Source of the DNA: Cristatella mucedo
Lineage: Eukaryota > Bryozoa > Phylactolaemata > Cristatellidae
Reading direction: 5' to 3'
Length of the DNA stretch: 64,000 nucleotides
Assembly (NCBI GenBank): GCA_009760855.2
Contig: WPIO01000008.1
Coordinates: 4,663,001-4,727,000, forward strand
In this document: piece after piece, positions 46,529 through 59,115 of the stretch
How positions within the stretch are numbered: the stretch's first letter is position 1
Layout of the letters: the number at the start of each line of letters is the position of its first letter
Notes under the pieces: generated by a model
The model's database searches: none
Seen by the model: the letters and a program-made list of their open reading frames with translations, nothing else
What the model was told of the DNA's origin: nothing
Position numbers and translations under genes: made by a program

Positions 46529-46723
46529 TTGACGTCGCCGCGGCGGCACTTCGGTTTTCGTTTGGTCGCCGACGGATGCAGCCCCATCCCCCAGCGTCGT
46601 TCGCTCGAAATATTCCGCCGAGCGACGCGTAGCTTGCAGGCCGAACGCGTCGCCGCCACCGCCGAGACGGCGGACCGAGCTCGGCTCGGTGACTTTGTGT
46701 CTTGGCCCAGGCTCGAGCCGCAA
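46529..46723 (+). CDS. Candidate exon of an unidentified gene
   Basis: Open from CCGTCAG to CAA|GTAAGC (phase 0 at both ends, 65 codons), encoding a helix-rich, charged stretch (RRSLEIFRRATRSLQAERVA, RLGDFVSWPRLEPQ). The donor is a good consensus. No partner exon upstream was found, and the region is GC-rich with other open frames, so this is tentative. It could be an additional downstream exon of the EF-hand-like gene. Confidence 0.35.
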
Positions 46724-48572
46724 GTAAGCTCCTCTCGCTCCGCTGCGAGCCTCCCCGCTGTGAACGCGCGAACGCTGCTGCTTCGGTGCGGCCGAGCTCA
46801 GCCGCTGCGCCGGCGACTGTCAATGCACTCTAGTGCTATCGTCGTCTGCTTCTCTAGTGCGAGGGATGCGAGTTTGCTCTGCCGATAGGCTGGCTATTCA
46901 CTAGCGCTTGCATCCGTGTTAGTAGCGTATCCGTTGCTCTTGTGCTGTCCTGCGAAGAGGCGCGGTCTTGGTAATATTACATTGCATCCGGACATTGACC
47001 CGCAGGCATATACTAATTATAATAGTAATAAATTTGCACAATGCAAGGCCTCAGAGAAATGTTACCTCTTTTTAGGAACTTCGTATTTGCTGTACAGAAA
47101 GCACGATCACGTGGTCGCCGGTATCGTGAACAATGTCATCAAGGTTACAGAAGACGTACAATTTTTTCTTTCCAGTGGCCAACTTGGATGTCCTCCAAAA
47201 GTCTTGGACTATTCCTTGGCTCGACTTCGCAATTTTGCCTTTGAATTTATCACGTTTAAGACCATTTTTATTTATTATTATGAGTAAAATATTGCCTTAG
47301 CGCCGGTAGGTGGGGTAGTCCCGTAGCGGTGCGACATTTGAAGTGTGAGGCGACCGTTGGGTGCCTGAAGTGCTCCATTGAGGTGTAGCGGATTCTAATA
47401 ATAATAATTCAAAAAATGTAGTGCCCTAAAAAACCAGCTACCTGTCTTGGCACTTCGAAAAATTTAAAAGGAAATATTGACTGCTTATAATCAGACAGTT
47501 CCTTTTCAAGATACATTTTCTAAGCTTGACTATCGGCCATCAAATTTAGGAGCGTTCGGCGAAGGCAGGGCGAGAGGTTCCATCAGGACTTATGTGACAA
47601 ATGGGAGCGTAGTTACAGAGGCCGCTAGAACACTTAACACGCTGGCCGATTACTGCTGGAGCCTGAAGCATCACCACCCAGCTGCTGAGCATAGCAGAGA
47701 GTCGAGAAAGAGACAATGTAAACGCATTTGACTACAAATGAAGGGCGACTCATATTTAAATTGTACAAAACCTAGATGATATTCTTATTAGGCCGTAGCG
47801 AGGCAGCTGGTGCAAAGAAGTCGCTTGGCGCAAAAGTTTCGATAAGGCCTAAAATAATATCGTATAATTCTCTCGTAAAGCACCCTCAGAAAACTTAACG
47901 ATTGTAAAAACCTTGTGTGGCTCGTAAAATAAGAATGCAAATTGCTAAAAATCCTGACGTGCTGGATTAAAACGAGTTCGATTCTGACAAATCATCCCAA
48001 AATTTACTTGGAAAACCTATGGATTGAAAAAACTTGAGAACAAGTTTTCATTTGCATTGCAAGCCAATGTTATATAGCAGCAGTCAAATTTGAAGCAACA
48101 AATATCAATAGGTCTTATATAGTCAGTCTTTGTATACTTCCGCCCGACCAGCAGAAATGACGAACGGGGAGCTTCAGAAGAGGCGAACGGGGAGCTTCCA
48201 GCATTACACAATTAGGTGGAACTCGTGGACGAAATAGAAAGCCCGCTGCAACTACGAGTAGGGCTACGAGTTTCGAAAGGTTTGTAGGAGAATGTTCAAT
48301 CAGGCTAGCGGTGTCAGCGGACGGGTGCTCACAGAGCCTTCTTATTCTAGAGAGTCGCTCACGCCTGTAAAAAATCTCGTGACGTTTCACGTGTCTTCTG
48401 CTTCTGCCTCGCGGTCTCTCTGACCGTGGCCGCCGCTGCTGGCGAGACTGACGAACGGCTTCAACTTCGCGAATTCTCGCGTACTTCCGCTTCCGTTGCT
48501 TCATCCTCGCGGTCTCTCACTACGGCGCGGTGCTGCTGTCGAGAGCGTCTCTCTTTCTCTCAGCTTCTGCAG

Positions 48573-48656
48573 CGGGCCGTCGATCAGCACCGCCCTCTAC
48601 CGACGTCTCGGCGGCACGCGCCGTGGCTGGCGAGTACGCCTTCTTCATTCGTGTAG
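48573..48656 (+). CDS. Candidate terminal exon
   Basis: A strong acceptor (TCTCTCTTTCTCTCAGCTTCTGCAG) is followed in phase 0 by 27 codons (RAVDQHRPLPTSRRHAPWL) and TAG. The phase fits the candidate exon ending at 46723. The other two frames are also open for a while, so support is limited. Confidence 0.28.
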   Translation, partial: RAVDQHRPLPTSRRHAPWLASTPSSFV

Positions 48657-49739
48657 CTTCTGCTCTTTCAGGACCTTTGACTGGTATTGATAAAAAAAAT
48701 GTACTTCCTGGAATTTAAAGTACACAATTTGTTCGCAGAGATTTAACGGAAATGGCAAACGAAAAAAGCATTGCGGCGATACTGTAAAACGCCCGTTGCA
48801 CAAATCTGGCTGCTTACCAACGCGAAAACTCAGCTGGTCTAAGCGGAATCACTGTAAGCGCCGGAATAGCTCAGGCGCTTACAGCGAGGGGCATGCGTCG
48901 TAGTGCCGAGAGCTCATTCTGCTCGAATGCCATAGTGGTCATTCTTTGAAAAACCCTTTGAAGTCATTCACAGTCATGCAAAGTAGTAGTATTTTATATA
49001 CAGTTTCAACTGAAGTACTTACGAAAATTAGCAAAAATTCACTTCCACTTTTTTGACACTCAGCATTGCTGTACCGCAATGTACCCACTAGAAATACCTC
49101 GCGAAGAACTCTAACGTAGATGTGACGTCTGTGACTTACGGACTAACCAATCTAGCTTACTATAGGGGTAAAGGAGGCGGCGCCGTAGGGGACAGGAGAA
49201 CTGTTAGGCCATCTCCTGAACTCTCTGGAAGTCTCCATCCATCATTATTGAAGCGGAAGTAAGCTTAATGTGGCATTTGTGATGTTTACGAGAAGCAAGC
49301 TTAGCTGCCGAGTTTTGCACCAGTTGCAAGCATCTTATTTCACTAGCAGAAGACCAGCAAGGAGAAAGTTACACTCAAGTCTACCGGCGGTCAAAAAAAT
49401 TGATCAACTTGGCTTCGTAACCCGTCTTACAATAGTAAGAATTTTACTAGGTTATGTAGATGAAAGTAGGTAGATTTGGCCGTAGATATGATGATTTCAT
49501 TGATGTGAACTATAATTTTTAAACAGTAAACTTGATGCAGAACCTACAGCGAAGATTCTGGCCCGGCCAAATTTGGGCCGCACAACGTTCTGTGAATTGT
49601 ACATACAGGTTTGCAGGTATGTGTGCACTGGTGTGTTTGTCCCTCTGTCTGTGACTAAACAATGTCACACAGACTAAGCGGCTGTTACGTTGGAGATTGT
49701 ATGTAGCGCACGTATAGCCTAAACGGCTTTCATTGGCTG

Positions 49740-49940
49740 AAACTGCTGCATGCTGCCACTAACCACACTTACATGCTGACCCGTGCATGTCACCCCTAAC
49801 CGCGTTATTCGTGTTGCTTATCAAGCATGATATTACTCACCATTCAATCGCGTTCTCCTTTGCAGCTAATGTAAAGCGCCTAGAAAGAGATTGAGTTCTT
49901 TGGGGCGCTTTGTCAAGTGCATAATAATAATAATAGCTAT
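49740..49940 (+). mobile_element. LINE-A 3' UTR and tail
   Basis: CTGCATGCTGCCACTAACCA, CATGTCACCCCTAACCGCGT, then GTAAAGCGCCTAGAAAGAGA and TGGGGCGCTTTGTCAAGTGC with (AAT)n: near-consensus. Confidence 0.87.
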
Positions 49941-51255
49941 TATCGTGCAGTTCATTTCACGAATAAAGAGAACGTGAGATGCATAGTCGAGTTAATAGGA
50001 TAGTCAATGAAGTAGCACGAGAGAAGCAGCGCAGGACAAGTGCTAGACAAGTCGCAGCGCAGGATCGCAGCAGCGCGGCAGTATGAGAGAGAAGATGTTG
50101 CAATGTGTTACTAAGTCACGAACCCACTAACAGCCAACGATATAGTGCAGCTCATTATTTTCGCTAGCGGAACTGTAGACGGCGTCAAGAAGCGTCTTGT
50201 TGGTCAGCGTATAAATTTGCTCTGAATCAACGTAAGTCAACCGTGAGCTATCACAGCTTCTCCAGCAGAGAAGAAATGCGATTCAATTTTTTGAATTCAA
50301 CGACCAACCCTGTACGGCCTTAGTTATCACCAATTGTCGAGGTTTGGTGGCTTTGAATAAACCTCGTCACTGTCGAACTACAGTAGTCCGGTTTGCTGAG
50401 AGTCAGGAAGGTAGCAAGATCCCTGGCCTTGGCGGCACGTCGTCCCTAATCCTGCCTGAACTGGGTGGGATCAAACAAGACTAGACGCTGAAAAAGAGGT
50501 CTTATGAATACTGTATAGCCTTTTGAACATAGAGCAGCCATCGAAAAAGGACCTAAATCGCGAGCATCACCAGCACTACAGCACCTCTGGACTAGAGAGC
50601 AAAGTCGTTTATTACAGCGGTACATTGTGGGTTTCCAATGAGGAGCTACGTTTAATGATTTTATATGGTATTTTAACATCCATTTTGATCAGCCAACCGG
50701 TCTTCGTGCGACGTGCGTGCATTGGCCGATTATTGTTCTCTCGATTCAAGTGCTAGTTATCTATGTTCTCTCGATTCATTGGCTGATTCATTTTCCGCTC
50801 GGGTCTAGAAGCTCGGAAGGGGGAAACGGTGGACGGGGGCGAATGCCAAGCAGGCCCTAGTGCTTTCGCAGGATTCAGCCACTTCCTTACATAATGCGAT
50901 TTACAGCAGGCACTGGTAACAATTCAGCAACGCCCAGCCCTGCAGACCTCGTGGCTGTGAGCGAGGGCGAGTTCACGCGAGAGCGGAGGAGCCAGGAAGT
51001 CCCGCTTGCTCGAGGAACGCTGCGCCCCCTCGCGCGAAGGCGACCACAGAGCGACCGCGGTCTCTGCACTCGAGGTGAAGACAGGTACGCACGGCACTAG
51101 CGCCTAGCCTAAATCTAAGCTCGATCGTGCGTCCGTGCGGGAAACTGTCGTCGGGCGGCGCCGAGATCCGGCGATCGAGTTTTCCCTTGTGAATCGGCTG
51201 CCCGCTCGCTCGTCGGCCGCGTGGCGCGAAAGAGCGAGCTTTTGATCGCGTTCCG

Positions 51256-51998
<743 letters not shown>

Positions 51999-52457
51999 CG
52001 CGCGCTCGGCGACCGACGCTGTAAGTCAAGCGCTTAGGAAATAGGCGCTTAGGAAATATGTACTTTGGTTTGCTGTCGTCACACCTTGAAACCACGCGAC
52101 ACGCGCGAGCACAAGCAAGCGGCAGCGAGCACAAGCAGCGCTCGAACACTTAACTCTCTATCCGTCTTCTCACGCGAACGCACCCATACTGTTCCCTCTC
52201 CAGAGCTCGTTCGCGAGCTTTCACTCGCACATATGCACCACTCACTCGAGACGATGCTGCTGCGGCCGGTGCCGGCCGCCAGCGTATCGAGCTGCATGCC
52301 GCCTGCACGTGGACAATAGAGCTTTTTAAGTCTTGCACCTGCGCGGAGGCCTCCGGCGAGAGCTCGAACAGCGGAGGATCGGGCGCCCTTATTTTTTACA
52401 GTCAACCTTGTCGGTTTCCTGTTCAGCCGACGGGGGTCACCTTCCTTTTTTTTCTAG

Positions 52458-52730
52458 GCCAGGAGTCGCACCCAGAGACGCATTCAGACGCCGCTGCGGA
52501 GCACACACTGGTGATGGACCGAGGCTCTACGGTCCGTGTTTCACGCCCGGCAGCATCGGTGGCGTGTGTCGAAGTAGGGCCATGCATCCGGGCTCTCTCG
52601 ACGGCGGCCGGCGACAGCATCGTCGGCGGCCGCTACGCGCTGGTGGTGGTAACGGATCTCGAGCTTCGGCCGCTATCGCCTCGCAGGCCCGTGCCGGCGA
52701 CTCTTCCGAAGGACAGTGCGTGCGTTCACG
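52458..52730 (+). CDS. Candidate exon of unidentified gene
   Basis: Acceptor CCTTTTTTTTCTAG and donor ACG|GTGGGT bound an open frame (phase 1 at both ends) with non-repetitive, beta-strand-like sequence: VMDRGSTVRVSRPAASVACV, DSIVGGRYALVVVTDLELRP. The frame remains open to 53275, so read-through is possible. Function not recognised. Confidence 0.38.
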
Positions 52731-53820
52731 GTGGGTCCGATCTGTTTTTGTCTGCTCCATTGCGAAAGCGAACCGTAGCTCACCAGCGCTTCACTCGCTG
52801 GTGGTTTTCACAGGCTGCGCCTACCTCAATTATCAAGCCGACGGTCCTCGCCTTTCGACGCGGATTGGAAAACGAATTGCAGCTCTCTCGTATGCTTGAA
52901 CTAACGGCTGCGGGACCTCAGGACTTGCGGCTGCGCTCTGTGAGTGAGTGGCCGTGCGCTTGCTGGAACTGCAGTGACGTCGCTTCGTTGTCAAAGCAGC
53001 AAACCCTGCGTTATTACGGCACTTCGCAGCGACTTCGATGCTATGGCGAGCTCGTGGGACATAATAGCACCCTTTCAGATGCAGTGGTCTGTCACCCGTC
53101 AATTCAACTGCGCTCGCCTGAGCCATCCATAGTGTTCGGTGGTGCTGACAAGTTCCGGTTGCATAACTCGTGCCCACCCGGTCATCGTTCGGAAGTCATG
53201 CATATAATAGGCAGTAGCAGACGTTACGTCTTCTTTGAACGGTGCGCCGTTCGTCTGCGCTTGCAGGGGGACTGAGTCGTTAACAAAATATGCAAAAAAC
53301 GGCACGAATTTGTGGAGAAAGCGCTCATATATGAATATGTCGGCTGCCAGCTGCGGGTTGACCCTAAAGGTCGACCTCTAAGTAAAACCTAGCTGGTTGT
53401 GTACTGCGGCAGGAGCGCCATTTTACTTCCGGTCAGTCGCTGGGAGTTAAACCAGACCCCCTCCAACAGCGACAAAAGCTCCGCAGGGTATCGAAAAGCC
53501 ACCGGTTGCCGGAATGGTTTCGCGTGGGGGTTGTGGCTAGTTTCTCCCCCCTGGCACGATGCCCCCAAAGTCTGCCTGCATCCGGGCTAGTGCGAGCCGC
53601 TTCCTCTCAGCCGGTAGCTAAATTGCACGCCATGCCATGCGTGCGCCACTTACGTTCGCTGCCGGAACTAAAAAAAAAACTGAAGGCTTGGCAACTGAGC
53701 GGCCGATCGTGCACTGCTGCTGCGACGTTGCTGCAAACGGTAGGCGGGGGCGGGGGCACTTTGACGGCGGCGCCGAACGGACGCTAGCGATTCCGACGTC
53801 ACCGGACGTGTGTCTGCCAG

Positions 53821-54135
53821 ACGCCGACTAACGTCACCGCATCGAGCGCTTGGGCCGCTCGCCAGGCGCTGCTGACAAGTCCACCCGAGCTGTCATCGAC
53901 TGCACTCGTCAACGAGAAAGCGCGGGCGCGCACGTGTGAGGCGAGCTTCGCCGAGGGTGAGGTGACCTTCGCCTCGCCCGTCATTCGTTATCGACCGGCT
54001 CCTAACGGCCGCGACCGAGACGCCGCCCACTCGAGCTGCCCACCTGCTGCCTTTGACCTTTCAGTGGTCGACTTAGATGCCGCTCCGTTGGCCCGCATGC
54101 GGGCGGCTTCGTCTGAGCTCGTGGAGCGGCGTCGT
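53821..54135 (+). CDS. Candidate exon of unidentified gene (same gene as next exon)
   Basis: Acceptor GTGTCTGCCAG, donor CGTCGT|GTAAGT, 105 codons in phase 0/0. Encodes TSPPELSSTALVNEKARART, GEVTFASPVIRYRPAPNGRD and, at the end, a helix MRAASSELVERRR that runs directly into the next candidate exon. Function not recognised. Confidence 0.45.
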
Positions 54136-54692
54136 GTAAGTACGCGCGTGTGCGCGAGTCTATGCATGCGGCAGCACCGGGCCCGAATGGGCTCGTGCCC
54201 ACTGCTCGCACGCCAACTCGAGTCTCGCGAACTCAGTCTGACGCCAGTGAGTAGGCACGCGTTGCTGTTTTGTCGCACAGCCGTTAATACTAGTTGTGCG
54301 TAAGACAGCGACCCTTGCCGATCACGCAACTCGTCCACAACTTTTGGAGACAGCGACGGCGCAGCTGGCTGTCGCCTCGTGCCAACAAGCCGCTGGCTCA
54401 GCTGCTGCGCCCGGCAGCTGACCAATCGCAGCGGCCGTGAGGCGGCTGCCGGCGCAAGGCTGCTGACTTCTCGAGGCTTTCATCGGCTAGCTGGCTGATG
54501 CTCGCCTCGGTCAATCGCAGCGGGTAATCCAGCGAAGCACTAATGAAAGCTGCCGCCGCTGCGAGTGCGTTCTTTCGAGAGCAAGCACTAGCTCTGCGGC
54601 AACAGCCTGCTGAACTCGCGAAGCTGCTGCTGCAAGCGTCAGCGTTATGAGATGCGGAGGTGTTTCTTAAATAAATGAAATCGAACTTGCAG

Positions 54693-54853
54693 CAACGTTT
54701 GCGAACGATATTGCGATCCAACCGCTACCGGACTGCGGAGAGAATGGCTTACGGTGCTCACCTTTTCGGTAGGCATGAGCTGTTCGTGGCAGTGGTATCG
54801 GCGTGCCGAAGCTCAGCCCTGCACTCGCGCGAGGCGGCGGCCGCCGAGCGTCG
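54693..54853 (+). CDS. Candidate exon of unidentified gene
   Basis: Starts after AACTTGCAG in phase 0 with QRLRTILRSNRYRTAERMAY, extending the basic helix of the preceding exon, and ends either at TCG|GTGAGT (54853), at an earlier GTAGGC (54768), or at TGA 54857 if it is terminal. The helix continuity across the junction is the main support. Confidence 0.42.
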
Positions 54854-55474
54854 GTGAGTGAGCGCGAAGGCGAGTGGCCGGCAGATTCATCGCGATTCAG
54901 CGTGCGCTGAGATCGCGCCGCTGGACTACAGACTCGCTCGCTACCTTACAAGAGACGTCAATAGAGATACTCACGTAACCAGAAAGGACGAGAGACAAGA
55001 GGGAGCGGAGATAAGAGAGAGGGTGGGCAGTGTTGAGTGGGAAATAGGGAAGAGGAGAGGAGACAAGGGGGGAGGAAGGGAGGAGCGCGGCTAGAGACCG
55101 AATGTGTGCGTGCGAGCCGTGGAAGGTATTTCTCGAGAGGGAAGAGGGTCTATATCTACACTTACCTATATATCTCAAATGAGGCTAAAAGGACGCGTGC
55201 GTGGCGTACGTATTCGGATTGAAGTTCACGATAGGTTTCCGAACGAGCTAGAATAGTTTTTTGAAAGTGGCAAGTAGTAACTTTTATATGCAGGCCTTTT
55301 TCTTCAAGGGGCGAATAGCTTTTATTTTTTATAGACCTGAAAGGGCAGGGCGAGTTTAGCTATTCAAATTAGGGATGGGTTTCCGTTTCTTTATCGACGG
55401 CGGCGGGAGGGCCGAACGTGGCCCATGGGCACCCTTGCCAGCTTCCGGATCTCAAAAATAGAGGTAGTTTCGGA

Positions 55475-55665
55475 GATAATAATAATAACAATAATTCACT
55501 TGATAAAGCGCCCTCAGAGAACTGAATCTCTCTCTAGGCGCTTTACATTTGCTGTAAAGTGAAATGCAATTGAATGGTAAGTAAAATCATGCTTGAAAAA
55601 CCGACGAAATGAATAATTTGGTTAGGGGTGACATGCACAGGGTCAGCATGCAAATGTGGAGATAA
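55475..55665 (-). mobile_element. LINE-A 3' fragment, antisense
   Basis: AATAATAATAACAATAATTC, ACTTGATAAAGCGCCCTC, CTCTCTAGGCGCTTTACATT, then the 3' UTR in antisense to GGTCAGCATGCAAATGTGG, where it breaks off. Confidence 0.87.
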
Positions 55666-56309
55666 GCGAGAGAGGACATATTTAACCTTCCGTCAGGCCG
55701 TTGCGCCTCCAGCGCGTTGCTTTTAAGCTACCGTCGTGCCCAAGAGGGAGGCTGCCAGCTATGCAGGCGCTACGTGCACATGCTGGCTAGTTAGCCTTGC
55801 GAGAGCGGTTTTAGGCTCAACAAATGAGTGCACTCTTGGTAGATGGCGTCTAAATAAAGGTTCCTTTGCGGCTAGTGTTTGCTCTTGCGCTTTCTACGAG
55901 AAGACTATCCAAAACATTCACTGTATATAATAAGTTGGTTTTCAAGAGGGCTCTACAAGCCTATCTCGTCTGTGCTTCCCTGCAGCGCGTCCTTACCAGC
56001 CATCCGCAGCCGCTACTTCCTGTGTCGCTCGGCTGCTTGACTGCCGTGCTTTGACTCAGCGAAGCTTCTCACTTTTCTCTCTTTCTCGTACCGCGACGTA
56101 TAGCCCACGTGCTACGCGTACCGGAAGCCACCGGATGCGTCATTGAATCCTCTCTAGGAAATTATCCTGCACGTAGCATCCACTTTACCGCTACTCGAGT
56201 GAGTATCGGATGGAGATACGCCCATGAGGAGGCAGTCGGGATTTCCGGGCAGGCGCCACAGGCTCCATAGATACACGGCTTGGTTGAGCTCTAGCACTCC
56301 GTTTTGCTG

Positions 56310-56312
56310 GAG

Positions 56313-56345
<33 letters not shown>

Positions 56346-56625
56346 TTGCACTTGATAAAGCGCCCTCAGAGAACTTAATCTCTTTCTAGGCGCTTTACAT
56401 TTGCTGCAAAGTGATACGCAATAGAATAGTAAGTAAAATCATGCTTGAAAAACAAACAAAATGAATAACATGGTTAGGGGTTACATGCACTGGGTCAGCA
56501 TGCAAATGTGGTTAGTGGCAGCATGAACAGTGTCAGCACGCATAAGCACATCGAGGACGAATCACAAGGACCCACTAAATGCTGTCCTAAATAGGTATGT
56601 TTTTAAGTTTCTTTTAAGATAGTAG
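56310..56625 (-). mobile_element. LINE-A 3' fragment, antisense, with long (AAT)n
   Basis: About 35 bases of AAT, then TTGCACTTGATAAAGCGCCC and the antisense LINE end to GCTGTCCTAAATAGGTATGT. Confidence 0.88.
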
Positions 56626-57364
56626 CCACTAGTTCTCCCGGCAGGTTAAAAAATGTCTTGAGCAGCGCGCCTTCGGCGTGTACATTCACCTCCGGTTTCC
56701 ACTTTCGGGTCTATAATTTTTTAAGGAGGCCCACGTATATAGCAAGGTGGTAAATAGGCTTGTTGGGTCTGCTGTACCGCGAGTACTCCGGCGGAACCCG
56801 CTGAGGTGAGAACAGCGGACCCACTTGCAGCAGCTGCTTCCAAACCAGCGTGCTGGCCGTGCCGCCTGGTCCCGGATTTCCTTTATAAACGGCATCTGCC
56901 TGAGCCCTCTCGACCCGTGCGACTGCGCGCACAAACGAAACATGTTTTTCGCGGTTCTACAGGGAGCGTCCGGGCGGCGTTGATCTGGATAACAATAGTA
57001 GAAGACATTCGTTTAGCGTCTCGAGAGAACAGAATCTCTTTCTGGGCATTTTAAAAATGCCGGAGAGGCGGCGTATCAGTTGGTTAGCGGGCGCATTAAC
57101 AAGCATTGACAGTTTTTTTTGCGGGGGGGGGGGGTGGGTAGAAAGCGCTGTAAGGAGTATGCTGTATATTTTTAGTTTATTAGCTATTAACTCAGAAGTA
57201 CCATAACGTTAGTCGGGAGTGAGCTTCAGACTTACACAGCACGCTAACTGAATGCTCGGTCCGCAAAGGATCTTATCTTGGTTAAAGGCACAGCTGAACC
57301 ACTTTAGCCAGAAAAGTGAGCGTTACTGAAGCATTGGCACGCTACATCGGTAAATAAAAATAAA

Positions 57365-57436
57365 ATCCGTTTTATAGCGCTCTAAGAGAATGTAATCTAC
57401 TAAGGTGCTTAACATATGCCACTGGGCTCGAGCCGT
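57365..57436 (-). mobile_element. SINE-2 fragment, antisense
   Basis: AGCGCTCTAAGAGAATGTAA, TAAGGTGCTTAACATATGCC, ACTGGGCTCGAGCCGTG, cut short by a (GTAT)n run. Confidence 0.6.
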
Positions 57437-57735
57437 GTATGTATGTATGTATGTACGTATGTATGTATCTCCGTCTGTAACTCCACAAAGTCATAAAGAC
57501 CATATGGGTGTTACGCAGGAGAGTTTTGTATAGCGCACTCACAGCCTAAGCGGCTTTCGGTACGCATTCGGTAGCCAACAGACTTCGTCTCACGCAACAA
57601 AGAGAAATGGGAAGCATAGCAGAGTCAGGAGAGCAGTTGAGGTAGTGAGTAGCATAGAAGTAGCAGCTCAGGACCGCTGAAAAGGATGAGCCGTAGTCGG
57701 CAGTAGGAGAGTAGTTGTCGTTGCGTAAGAATTCG
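57437..57735 (-). mobile_element. LINE-B 3' fragment, antisense
   Basis: After a (GTAT)n run, GTATCTCCGTCTGTAACTCC ... GGCTTTCGGTACGCATTCGG ... GGAGAGTAGTTGTCGTTGCG, nearly identical to the LINE-B end at 30.65-30.9 kb, which suggests fairly recent copies. Confidence 0.88.
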
Positions 57736-57764
57736 GCCACTACCTCGGTCGTCAAATACGCTCA

Positions 57765-58985
57765 CCTCTATTCCTTGCAGCACCTCAGTGTCTACATTCA
57801 AACGGGTCACTTTTGGCCCCGTCCTGAAGTTCATATCCCAATCATAGAAGACAACTAGTCCTCTGGAACCTATTCCCACTGACCTGGTTCTGCGATGCAT
57901 TGATCTACTGCTGCCATGCATACCTAACATCATTAATATGCCATTAGCCTCAGGTCATGTCCCAGCACCTCTCAAAAAGGATGTAGTCACGCCACTACTC
58001 AAGAAAGCAACACTAGACCAAGAGAACTTAAGCAACTACCCCCCCCCCCAGTCTCCCTTCTACCATTCCTATCAAAGACACTGGAACGAGTCGTGGCAGA
58101 CCGGCTGAACTCATTTATTGAAACTTTCCAACCTTGCTAGTAAGTTCCAGTCTGGTTTTAGAGATAATTACTCCACAGAGTCAAAATTGCTTCGGGTGTA
58201 CAACGACCTACTTAGGAATGTAGACGTATGGGTGGAGTATCTCTGCTTGTTTTGCTCGATCTTTCGGCAGCTTTTGATCTTATCGATCACCAAGTCCTCC
58301 TTGAGTGCCCCTCATCTCGCCTGGGCATCACTGGCACTGCATTGCAATGGTTCAGGTCCTATCTCAGTGGGTCAATTCTACCTACTTTCAGCTACATAAC
58401 ATTGCTAAAACTTGCAAAACCAAGCACCTAGACTTTTCTGTCGTGAGCATCGTAGTTGCCACATCACACCACTTCTCACCGACCTGCACTGGCTACAGGT
58501 CAAGCAACGGATCGACTTCAAGGTTTGTCGCTCACTTTTAGGTCCCTTCTTTCTTTGCCTTCAGCTATCAGATCTACTCCCACACCAGGCTAAGCATTTT
58601 ACCACCGCTTTTCGGAATCTAACTGTTTATCTGTACCTCGTAAAAATCTCAACTCCTTTGGAGACTGTACCTTAAGTTTGTATACTCCCAAAGCTTGAAA
58701 CTCACTTATTCATCGACTCCGACTTCCGTCATGAAATCCCCTGCGCTGACCACATAAAAAGAAATTAAAAACTACCATTTATCACAGCATTTAGTGGGTC
58801 CCTTTGATTCGTCCTTTACGTGCTTATGCATGCTGACACTGTGCATGTTGCCACTAACCATATTATTCTTGTTGTTTATTGAGCATGCAACCACTAACTA
58901 ATAATACTTCCTTTGCAGCTAATGTAAAGCGCCTAGAAAGAGACTTGAATTCTCTGAAGGCGCTTTATTAATTTTGTTATTGTTA
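57765..58985 (+). mobile_element. LINE-A reverse transcriptase fragment (longest RT core in window)
   Basis: Frames with a few shifts read RSSGTYSH-type pre-RT, LLKKATLDQENLSNY, FQSGFRDNYSTESKLLRVYN and the RT motif A region VLLDLSAAFDLIDHQVLL, then LQWFRSYLSGS. Sequence jumps to the C-terminal segment at about 58385, then the 3' UTR ends with GCCTAGAAAGAGACTTGAAT and TTATTA. CR1/L2-type element, truncated, internally deleted and inactive. Confidence 0.9.
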
Positions 58986-59115
58986 TAATTATTCAGGCGC
59001 TTAGCACATGCCACGGGGCTCGAGCCCACTACCTCTGCCGTCCAATACGTTCACATTTACCTCGGTCATTAAGGGCGAGCACCTTAATTCATGGGCCAAA
59101 CCAGCACGGTAACAT
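58986..59115 (-). mobile_element. SINE-2, antisense
   Basis: ATTCAGGCGCTTAGCACATG, CCACGGGGCTCGAGCCCACT, then GGGCGAGCACCTTAATTCAT and GGGCCAAACCAGC: the tRNA-like part is complete here. It abuts the LINE-A tail. Confidence 0.78.

Larger units (their letters stand above)
54858..57450. other. Interval with retroelements, no gene seen
   Basis: Besides the two antisense LINE-A copies, 56985-57340 looks like a degraded LINE-A/SINE-2 piece (GCGTCTCGAGAGAACAGAAT, CTCTTTCTGGGCATTTT). A G10 run lies at 57122. No coding sequence recognised. Confidence 0.55.

Noticed and set aside
52511-53275. A single 254-codon intronless gene
   Set aside because: It begins at GTG without an ATG context, and a good acceptor (52457) and donor (52731) suggest only its first part is an exon; the remainder has weak protein character.
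58118-58431. Reverse transcriptase frames as a host or retroviral gene
   Set aside because: The DLSAAFD motif region, the KAWNSL-type C-terminus and the ATT-repeat tail identify a truncated CR1/L2-like LINE; no LTR, protease or integrase was seen.
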